A DNA stretch of 6,066 nt, taken from assembly GCA_003542295.1 (NCBI GenBank), contig DPKX01000004.1:1-6066 (forward strand), written 5' to 3'. The position numbers and the translations under genes are program-made. This document shows, one piece after another, positions 1-5,377 of this stretch. The notes under the pieces were generated by a model that had not been told where the DNA came from, did no database searches, and was given only the letters and a program-made list of their open reading frames with translations. Each line of letters begins with the position of its first letter. Positions within the stretch are counted from its first letter, which is position 1. The DNA comes from Candidatus Atribacter hydrocarboniphilus. Lineage in GTDB: Bacteria; Atribacterota; Atribacteria; Atribacterales; Atribacteraceae.

Positions 1-16
1 ATATTGGATTCTCCAT
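1..16 (-). CDS. Start of an unidentified gene, cut by left edge
   Basis: Only the first codons of this gene lie in the window, reading Met-Glu-Asn-Pro-Ile, so no function can be given. The start rests on a strong ribosome binding site, AAGGAG at 30-25, which lies 8 bases before the ATG at 16-14. An in-frame ATG at 22-20 would add Met-Ala but sits only 2 bases from that site, which is too close, so the inner ATG is preferred. The gene follows the second dehydrogenase in the same orientation after a gap of about 207 bp and has its own candidate promoter. It may belong to the same sugar pathway, but that is inference from position only. Confidence 0.55.
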
Positions 17-23
17 AGCCATT

Positions 24-30
24 TCTCCTT
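24..30 (-). promoter_or_regulatory. Ribosome binding site of the left-edge gene
   Basis: On the minus strand this reads AAGGAGA, a near-perfect Shine-Dalgarno sequence. It favours the ATG at 16-14 (spacing 8) over the ATG at 22-20 (spacing 2). Confidence 0.65.
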
Positions 31-58
31 TCTATCCTGAAAATATATGAATGGTTTT

Positions 59-87
59 TTTATAGGTAACGAATGTATAGCAATCAA
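59..87 (-). promoter_or_regulatory. Candidate sigma-70 promoter for the left-edge gene
   Basis: Reading the minus strand, TTGATT (87-82) is followed after exactly 17 bases by TATAAA (64-59). These match the -35 and -10 consensus boxes at five of six and about four to five of six positions. The predicted transcription start would be near position 52, giving a leader of about 35 nt before the start codon. The surrounding DNA is AT-rich, so chance matches are possible. If real, the left-edge gene can be expressed independently of the transporter-dehydrogenase operon. Confidence 0.45.
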
Positions 88-223
88 CAAAAATTCATTC
101 TTGGCTTTCACCCTCATCCCACCCTTCAATAAAGAGGGAGCAAAAAAATCAAGGGAAAAGGTACAAAATTATTAAGGTGAAAAAGAATGCAGTGACTGTG
201 ACTGTTACTCTTATCTTTAAAAA

Positions 224-988
224 TTATTTGGCTGTATATCCACCATCAACCGGTAGCACGGCACCGGTTATAAACGAAGCATCCTCCGATGCCAAGAAAA
301 GAATTGCCTGGGCGATTTCTTCGGGTTGAGCAAATCTCCCCAAAGGATGCATTTGGGAAATTTGTTGTTTCGCTTTCTCCGGTTCGGGTTCCTGTAGGAA
401 AATCCGCTCGATTAAGGGAGTCAACGTTGTCCCAGGAGCGATACAATTTACCCGAATGTTATCCTGAGCATAATCAACCGCCATTTGTTTGGTGAGCTGG
501 ATAACTCCTCCCTTGGAGGCACAATAAGCAGCCGAGACCGGCCAACCTAATAGGCCAGAAATAGAAGCGGTATTGACAATAGCTCCGCCACCGGATTTTT
601 TCATAATAGGAATAACGGCTTTGGCCATTAGATACATACCTCGCAGATTAACTGCCATCACCCGGTCCCATTCTTCTATTGGCATTTCATGAACCGAATA
701 AGGCGACTCCACTCCGGCATTATTGATTAAAATATCGATGCCTCCGAAAGTTTGTAAAGATTTCTCGACGCCTTTTTCAACCTCTTCGGGGCAAATCAGG
801 TTTCCGGAAATAAAGATTCCCCTTCCTCCTCCATTCAAGATTTTCTGGAGGCATCTCTCGCCATTTTCAATATCTCGGTCGAAAATGGTTACGATAGCTC
901 CCTGTTGAGCAAACAACAACGCAGCCGCTTCCCCAATACCAGTTGCTCCTCCTGAAATAAAGACCTTTTTGTCGGCAAAGTTCATCAT
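224..988 (-). CDS. Short-chain dehydrogenase/reductase, probably NAD-dependent
   Basis: This is a 254-residue classical SDR oxidoreductase, the usual length for the FabG/KduD/glucose-dehydrogenase type. It should be a soluble cytoplasmic enzyme oxidising a hydroxyl of a sugar, polyol or related compound. The Rossmann nucleotide motif SGGATGIG is at residues 12-19, NNAG at 89-92, and the catalytic tetrad is Asn114, Ser142, Tyr155 and Lys159 (YCASK). Asp37 at the end of the second beta strand is the residue that in classical SDRs favours NAD over NADP. The C-terminal end, VDGGYTAK, is the typical SDR finish. Two oddities are visible: Ser12 replaces the usual Thr of TGxxxGxG, and Asn63 stands where an Asp that contacts adenine is common. 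The ATG overlaps the stop of the preceding dehydrogenase (ATGA), with GAGGGA 6 bases upstream. A second ATG immediately follows and could also be used. The substrate is unknown. Confidence 0.93.
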   Translation of the reverse strand: MMNFADKKVFISGGATGIGEAAALLFAQQGAIVTIFDRDIENGERCLQKILNGGGRGIFISGNLICPEEVEKGVEKSLQTFGGIDILINNAGVESPYSVHEMPIEEWDRVMAVNLRGMYLMAKAVIPIMKKSGGGAIVNTASISGLLGWPVSAAYCASKGGVIQLTKQMAVDYAQDNIRVNCIAPGTTLTPLIERIFLQEPEPEKAKQQISQMHPLGRFAQPEEIAQAILFLASEDASFITGAVLPVDGGYTAK

Positions 989-1800
989 TGTATTTCCCTC
1001 ACTCCATTAGCCGTATAACCTCCGTCGACAGGAAGTGCAACTCCAGTTACAAAAGAAGATACATCGGAAGCAAAAAAGACTGCTGGGGCTGCTATCTCTT
1101 CTGGACGTCCAACCCGGTTCATCGCCGCCATACCGGCAAAAACTCTCCGAGATGCTTCTGGATCCGATTGTTTCCCTAAGTAAAATCGAAACATTTCAGT
1201 ATCGACAAAACCAGGGCAAATACAATTTACCCGGATGTTGTACTTTGCATAATCGAGTGCCATTTGTTTGGTCAAAAGCACTATCCCGCCTTTTGAAGCA
1301 CAGTAAGAAGCCAATACCGGATTACCTAATAAACCCCGGATAGAAGATATGGTAATAATTGAACCCTTACCTGCCTGCATCATAGCAGGAATAAGAAGTT
1401 GGGAGAGAAAAACAAAAGCTCTGAGGTTAACTGAGAGAACGTTATCCCAATCTTCTTCGGTAATGGTATGAACCATATCAGATGAATGCTGAGTTCCAAC
1501 CCCACTGTTATAAACTAAGATATCAATACTACCCAATTCTGAAGTGGCCTTTTTAACTACGGTTTCAATTTCCTGTTTCTTAGTTAGGTCTCCTTGGACC
1601 AGTATAGCCTTTCCTTCATTTTGTGTGATTTCCTGAATGACATGTAAGCCATTTTCCCAGCTCTGGTTCACATGAACGGCAACTTCTGCACCCTCTTGAG
1701 CAAAACGTAGGGCAATAGCTTTCCCAATTCCAACTCCAGCACCGGTAATCAGTGCCTTTTTTCCAAGTAACTGACTTTTGATATTCGTCATTCTATTCAT
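985..1800 (-). CDS. Short-chain dehydrogenase/reductase, cofactor uncertain
   Basis: A 271-residue classical SDR, presumably a cytoplasmic oxidoreductase acting on the imported sugar, polyol or a downstream intermediate. The nucleotide motif TGAGVGIG is at residues 19-26, Asp71 follows the third strand, and the tetrad is Asn125, Ser153, Tyr166 and Lys170 (YCASK). The usual NNAG is changed to YNSG at 97-100. Unlike the next gene, it has no acidic residue at the end of the second beta strand (VHVN at 42-45), so NADP use is possible; this is an inference. It has a short extra N-terminus and a tail after VDGGYTA compared with its neighbour. The two are clearly paralogues, sharing long matches around the active site and near-identical DNA patches. 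The start is supported by AGGAG 5 bases upstream. The gene begins 17 bp after the second permease and overlaps the following SDR by 4 bp. The substrate cannot be assigned. Confidence 0.93.
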   Translation of the reverse strand: MNRMTNIKSQLLGKKALITGAGVGIGKAIALRFAQEGAEVAVHVNQSWENGLHVIQEITQNEGKAILVQGDLTKKQEIETVVKKATSELGSIDILVYNSGVGTQHSSDMVHTITEEDWDNVLSVNLRAFVFLSQLLIPAMMQAGKGSIITISSIRGLLGNPVLASYCASKGGIVLLTKQMALDYAKYNIRVNCICPGFVDTEMFRFYLGKQSDPEASRRVFAGMAAMNRVGRPEEIAAPAVFFASDVSSFVTGVALPVDGGYTANGVREIQ

Positions 1801-1817
1801 TGCCTCTCCTATGAATT

Positions 1818-2801
1818 CTATTTAATAGCAGCAGACTGATGGGTTTTCTTTTTCAGTCTCTTCCCAACCAAGGCTTTAGATATTCCCTCTCTACCGACCA
1901 CATAGATGAGCAGTAAACCCAAAACAACTAACTGCCAAAATGGATTCAGATTCAATAAGCTAAATCCATTCGTTAAGAGGAAAAGCGCCAGAACACCTAA
2001 AAGAGAACCGGCAATTGTGCCCTTACCGCCGGTAATGGCTGTCCCACCGATGACTACCGCGGTCACCACTTCGAGAGGTGAGTTCAACCCGGCATCGGGG
2101 ATAACCGCTCGAATTCGAATCGAAAAAAGGAGACCGGCACAAGCACAAATAAAACCACTTAGAATATAGACGGTATATTTAATACGGTTAACTGATATTC
2201 CAGATAGATAGGCTGAGCGTTCATTTCCACCTACGGCATAGATTTGCCTTCCCACATAGGTCCTTTGTAGAAAAAGTGTAGCCAATAGGGCAAAAATAAC
2301 CAAAACGATAAATAAGAAAGGGAGGCCTAATATTGTCAAATCACCAGAAGCCAGGTAGGATTCAGGAAAATGGCTGAGGGTTTTCCCTCGAAGAACACCA
2401 TAAACAATACTTCTCAGGATGGACATGGTGGCTAGAGTCACAATAAAAGGTTGTAACCGTAATTTGACGATAAAAAGAGCATTCATCAGTCCGGCAGCCA
2501 TTCCTCCTAATAAAGCAAGCAATATACATAAAAAGAAAGGGAGGCCTAATATATACATCTGTCCAGCGATTAAACCGGATATAGCCATTATTGTTCCAAT
2601 GGATAAATCAAAACCACCGCTAATAAAAACAATGGTTTCGGCAATAGCGAGCATTCCCAACTCGCTCATACGTTTGAGAACCGAAAGTAAATTTTCATAG
2701 GTTAAAAAAGTGGGAGATAAGAACGAGAGAACAAGGATAATTCCAACATTAACCAGAATGAGAATGAGAATCGATCGAAATTGTTCACTTCCTGGTTTCA
2801 T
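1818..2801 (-). CDS. Sugar ABC transporter permease, RbsC type (second copy)
   Basis: A 327-residue integral membrane protein of the branched-chain/ribose permease family (BPD_transp_2), close to the roughly 320 residues of E. coli RbsC. It is almost entirely hydrophobic and probably spans the membrane 8 to 10 times. Family signatures are GGFDLSIGT at 62-70, the cytoplasmic loop beginning GRQIYAVGGNERSA and running to SGISVNRIKY, and VVIGGTAITGGKGTIAGS near the C-terminal third. The last 20 or so residues are basic (KRLKKK), as expected for a cytoplasmic tail. It should pair with the preceding permease to form the CUT2 channel. Its ATG lies in an ATGA overlap with that gene, with AGGAG 6 bases upstream. 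An exact 20-bp in-frame direct repeat encodes ILGLPF at two places within it. The transported sugar cannot be read from the permease. Confidence 0.94.
   Translation of the reverse strand: MKPGSEQFRSILILILVNVGIILVLSFLSPTFLTYENLLSVLKRMSELGMLAIAETIVFISGGFDLSIGTIMAISGLIAGQMYILGLPFFLCILLALLGGMAAGLMNALFIVKLRLQPFIVTLATMSILRSIVYGVLRGKTLSHFPESYLASGDLTILGLPFLFIVLVIFALLATLFLQRTYVGRQIYAVGGNERSAYLSGISVNRIKYTVYILSGFICACAGLLFSIRIRAVIPDAGLNSPLEVVTAVVIGGTAITGGKGTIAGSLLGVLALFLLTNGFSLLNLNPFWQLVVLGLLLIYVVGREGISKALVGKRLKKKTHQSAAIK
2314..2333. repeat. 20-bp in-frame direct repeat, copy 1
   Basis: This 20-bp block is identical to 2533-2552. The copies are 219 bp (73 codons) apart and in the same reading frame of the permease gene, where both encode Ile-Leu-Gly-Leu-Pro-Phe at the start of a membrane segment. 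Confidence 0.8.
2533..2552. repeat. 20-bp in-frame direct repeat, copy 2
   Basis: Identical to 2314-2333, with the match ending sharply on both sides. On the coding strand this is the upstream copy, within the segment reading YILGLPFFL. Confidence 0.8.
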
Positions 2802-3766
2802 AGGGTTCTCCTATCACTGCGGAGTTGCCGGAAAGAATCCATAGAAATGGCTAAAATGATGAGTATTCCGGTAACTAAACCCTGCCAATACGGATCAACA
2901 GAAAGCATGGTCAAACCAGCCAAAATTAAACCCATCAAAACCGATCCGAGGAAGGACCCTAAAATACTACCTGCTCCACCGGCAATGCTGGTACCTCCGA
3001 TAACAACCGCGGCAATGGCATTCATCTCATAGCCAATACCAGCTTGAGGTTGAATAAAACCACTTCTCCCAACGAAGATTAAACCGGCAAATGCTGAAAG
3101 AACACCGCTAATCGCATAAACAGCTATCTTATATTTTTGCACCGGGACCCCCGAATAGACCGCTGACTGTTCACTACCGCCAATGGCATAAATATTCCGG
3201 CCAAAACGAGTAAAAAGAGTGATATAAATGAAAAGAATAACTGTTCCAAGTAAAAATAAAAATGGTGTTAATCCTCGGCCAATATATAAAAACTGGGAAG
3301 GTATGGGAGTAATATATCTCCCCTGGGTAACGATCATGGTTATCCCACGGTAGATATTCATGGTTCCCAAGGTGATTATGATTGCCGGTACTGCAACCCG
3401 GGTAATCAAAAATCCATTCACTAATCCCAGAATCAATCCCAATCCAAGAACCAGAGGATAAACCACCCAAATCGTTCTCCCATCGGGTATTCCCATGCCT
3501 CCAATACTAATGGCAAATGACAAAATTGAACCAACCGAAAGATCAATACCAGCAGTTAAAATAGCCAGGGTCATACCCATGGATAAGATTCCTACTACAG
3601 CTATCTGACGAGAAATATTGACGAAATTCCGGGCCGAGAGAAATCCCGGAATAACAATAGAAAATACAATTAACATACCTACAATGAAAAGGAAAATGGG
3701 TAGCTCACGAAAATTACGAAGCGGACTTCGTTTTTCCTGTATTTTCTGCTCCAGTGGCATATTCAT
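2798..3766 (-). CDS. Sugar ABC transporter permease, RbsC type (first copy)
   Basis: A 322-residue inner-membrane permease of the RbsC/AraH/RhaP-type family, of standard length. A short charged cytoplasmic N-terminus (about residues 1-21) precedes the first membrane segment (about 22-40). Family motifs are AGIDLSVGS at 72-80, the loop starting GRNIYAIGGSEQSA and running to SGVPVQKYK, and VVIGGTSIAGGAGSILGS. It presumably forms a heterodimer with the following permease, as in LsrC/LsrD or RhaP/RhaQ, and docks onto the ATPase encoded just upstream. The ATG overlaps the ATPase stop codon by 4 bp (ATGA). AGGGGG lies 9 bases upstream, which supports this Met over the in-frame Met two codons later. 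The two permeases share the family motifs but differ widely elsewhere, so this is an ancient pair and not a recent duplication. Confidence 0.94.
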   Translation of the reverse strand: MNMPLEQKIQEKRSPLRNFRELPIFLFIVGMLIVFSIVIPGFLSARNFVNISRQIAVVGILSMGMTLAILTAGIDLSVGSILSFAISIGGMGIPDGRTIWVVYPLVLGLGLILGLVNGFLITRVAVPAIIITLGTMNIYRGITMIVTQGRYITPIPSQFLYIGRGLTPFLFLLGTVILFIYITLFTRFGRNIYAIGGSEQSAVYSGVPVQKYKIAVYAISGVLSAFAGLIFVGRSGFIQPQAGIGYEMNAIAAVVIGGTSIAGGAGSILGSFLGSVLMGLILAGLTMLSVDPYWQGLVTGILIILAISMDSFRQLRSDRRTL

Positions 3767-5250
3767 ATCGATGAACCCCCTGTAAGAACTGACATCACGT
3801 TCTCAGGATTCGCTTCTTCCCGAGTATATTCCTTAACGATTGATCCTTCCCGCATACAGTAAATTCGGTCAGAAATCCCTAAAATTTCTGGAAGCTCTGA
3901 GGAGATAAAGACTATTCCTTTCCCATCAGCAGTCAAGTCGTTCATAATTTTGTATATCTCATATTTTGCCCCGACATCAATACCACGGGTAGGTTCATCA
4001 AAGATGAATACCTTGGCATTGGTGAGAAGCAATTTAGAAATAACCACTTTTTGTTGATTTCCCCCGGATAGAGTTTCAACCACTTGATCTCGGCTATATA
4101 CTTTAATTTTTAGCTTTTCGATCAATGAATCAACAATATTTTGCTCTTCTTTTCGCTTGACAAAAAGATTTTTTGATATTTTCTTAACAATTGGAAGTGT
4201 GATATTTTCTCTTACTGATAAAAGTAAAATGAGGCCTTCCTGTTTCCGGTCTTCGGAAAGATAGACCAGACCTTGAGAAATCGCTTCGCGAGGATGGCAA
4301 AACAGCTTCATCTTTTGATTACAAATTTTAATTTCACCATTGTCCGGACACGTTGCTCCAAATAATGCTTTAGCTAACTCAGTTCTTCCCGAACCAATTA
4401 AACCTGCAAAGCCAACAATTTCCCCGGCATGGACTTCAAAACTGATATCCTTAAACTCACCAACTCGGGTTAAGTCCTTCACCGACAGGAGCAAATCACC
4501 TTTTTGGGCTGTCCGGGGCGGGAACAACATGTTAAGTGACCGACCAACCATCATTCGAATAACATCAGGTGGAGTTGTAGCAGACTTGAGGCTGGTCTGA
4601 ATATGTTTTCCATCTCGTAAGACAGTAATGGCATCACATATTTTGAAGATTTCTTCCAATTTATGGGAAACATAAAGGATGGTGATCCCCTTACTTTTCA
4701 GGGTATGAATGACCGAAAACAGATTTTGGACTTCTTTTTCGGTGAGAGATGAAGTAGGCTCATCCATAATTAAAATCTGGGTATTCAAAACCAGGGCTTT
4801 GCTAATTTCAACAATCTGTTGATTGGCAACTGAGAGGTCTCCTACCTTATCTCGGGGAGAAAAAGAAACATTCAGTTCATTTAAAACCTGTTGACTTTTT
4901 CTTTCCATTTCAGCTCGATCTAATGCTCCAGCAAAACCAACCGGTTCTCTTCCTAAGAAAATATTCTCCGCTACGGTGAGCTCCCGAACAACAGTCAATT
5001 CTTGAAAAATCGTAGCAATGCCTTTTTTTTGCGCTTCATGAACTGAGTTTATCTGAAGCCGTTGATCATCAATAAATATATCTCCTTCATAGTCGGTATA
5101 AATCCCAGATATTATTTTAATCAAGGTACTTTTTCCAGCACCATTTTCTCCGACTAAACCATGTACAGTCTCAGAATCAATTTGAAAGGAAATATCATCG
5201 AGTGCAACGACTCCTGGAAATGACTTGGAAACATGATCAATGCGAATCAC
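3763..5250 (-). CDS. Sugar ABC transporter ATP-binding protein, RbsA/MglA type
   Basis: A 495-residue cytoplasmic ATPase with two fused nucleotide-binding domains, as in RbsA (about 500 residues), energising CUT2 sugar uptake. Domain 1 has Walker A GENGAGKST at 34-42, Q-loop Gln83, signature LSVANQQ at 139-145, Walker B ILIMDEP at 159-165 and switch His196. Domain 2 has a degenerate Walker A, GLIGSGRTE, with Arg289 in place of Lys, a canonical LSGGNQQ signature at 394-400, Walker B VFIFDEP at 414-420, and Ser-Ser-Glu (450-452) where the switch His would be. This asymmetry is normal for the family: one composite site hydrolyses ATP and the other is degenerate. The start codon is GTG, supported by AAGGTGG 6 bases upstream and by the usual beginning of the family (IDHVSKSFPGVVALDD). 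The gene follows the binding-protein gene after a hairpin-containing gap and overlaps the first permease by 4 bp. Confidence 0.96.
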   Translation of the reverse strand: MIRIDHVSKSFPGVVALDDISFQIDSETVHGLVGENGAGKSTLIKIISGIYTDYEGDIFIDDQRLQINSVHEAQKKGIATIFQELTVVRELTVAENIFLGREPVGFAGALDRAEMERKSQQVLNELNVSFSPRDKVGDLSVANQQIVEISKALVLNTQILIMDEPTSSLTEKEVQNLFSVIHTLKSKGITILYVSHKLEEIFKICDAITVLRDGKHIQTSLKSATTPPDVIRMMVGRSLNMLFPPRTAQKGDLLLSVKDLTRVGEFKDISFEVHAGEIVGFAGLIGSGRTELAKALFGATCPDNGEIKICNQKMKLFCHPREAISQGLVYLSEDRKQEGLILLLSVRENITLPIVKKISKNLFVKRKEEQNIVDSLIEKLKIKVYSRDQVVETLSGGNQQKVVISKLLLTNAKVFIFDEPTRGIDVGAKYEIYKIMNDLTADGKGIVFISSELPEILGISDRIYCMREGSIVKEYTREEANPENVMSVLTGGSSI

Positions 5251-5256
5251 TGGGTT

Positions 5257-5263
5257 CCACCTT
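5257..5263 (-). promoter_or_regulatory. Ribosome binding site supporting the GTG start of the ATPase
   Basis: The minus strand reads AAGGTGG, 6 bases before the GTG at 5250-5248. No in-frame ATG lies at a suitable position at the expected N-terminus, so this site decides the start. Confidence 0.6.
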
Positions 5264-5309
5264 CATTCCTTGTTACTACTTCACTTTGGATTTAACTTTA
5301 TTACAGCAT

Positions 5310-5359
5310 AAAAAAACAGAAAAGGAAGGCCATAAAAAAAACATCTTTTATGGCCTTCC
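5310..5359 (-). terminator. Hairpin with T-rich tract after the binding-protein gene
   Basis: On the minus strand, GGAAGGCCATAAAA (5359-5346) is perfectly complementary to TTTTATGGCCTTCC (5337-5324), giving a 14-bp stem with an 8-base loop (5345-5338). It is followed directly by TTTT, then CTG, then seven T residues. This has the form of an intrinsic terminator. It lies 18 bases past the binding-protein stop codon and before the ATPase gene. In CUT2 operons such hairpins commonly allow partial read-through and protect the upstream message, so that the binding protein is made in excess over the membrane parts. The plus strand lacks a T tract after the stem, so the signal is directed to minus-strand transcripts. 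Confidence 0.85.
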
Positions 5360-5377
5360 GGTATAAAACAATCGTTT

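Larger units (their letters stand above)
17..223. other. Intergenic gap between second dehydrogenase and next gene
   Basis: This 207-bp stretch holds no credible coding sequence. Its left part carries the ribosome binding site and candidate promoter of the next minus-strand gene. Its right part, just downstream of the dehydrogenase stop, is AT-rich and contains short repeats (TGACTG twice around 193-204). A weak imperfect hairpin can be drawn there, but there is no convincing intrinsic terminator, so read-through into the left-edge gene is possible. Confidence 0.6.

Noticed and set aside
115..140. Small inverted repeat CCCTT/GAGGG in the left intergenic region
   Set aside because: About five pairs including a G-T pair, and the T run lies on the wrong side for minus-strand termination; no operator family recognised.
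190..212. Possible terminator after the second SDR (imperfect hairpin near AGTAAC/GTCACT with a short T run downstream)
   Set aside because: Only about six base pairs with a mismatch and a weak T tract; too poor to call.
246..1343. Several open frames overlapping the two SDR genes in other frames or strands
   Set aside because: All lie inside genes with intact catalytic motifs and show no domain of their own.
1906..2169. Plus-strand open frame inside the second permease
   Set aside because: Antisense shadow of a well-supported permease gene; the translation is rich in Pro, Lys and Thr with no recognisable domain.
2419..3032. Plus-strand open frames opposite both permeases (2419-2700 and 2781-3032)
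   Set aside because: Low-complexity translations that mirror the hydrophobic codons on the other strand; no ribosome binding site or family motif supports them.
3174..3470. Minus-strand 98-residue frame within the first permease
   Set aside because: Out-of-frame shadow of the permease; the permease frame carries all family motifs.
4340..4600. Plus-strand 86-residue frame opposite the ATPase
   Set aside because: Antisense to the conserved second nucleotide-binding domain, without independent support.
5264..5320. Promoter for the ATPase gene downstream of the hairpin
   Set aside because: The region is AT-rich, but I found no -35 and -10 pair with acceptable match and spacing.
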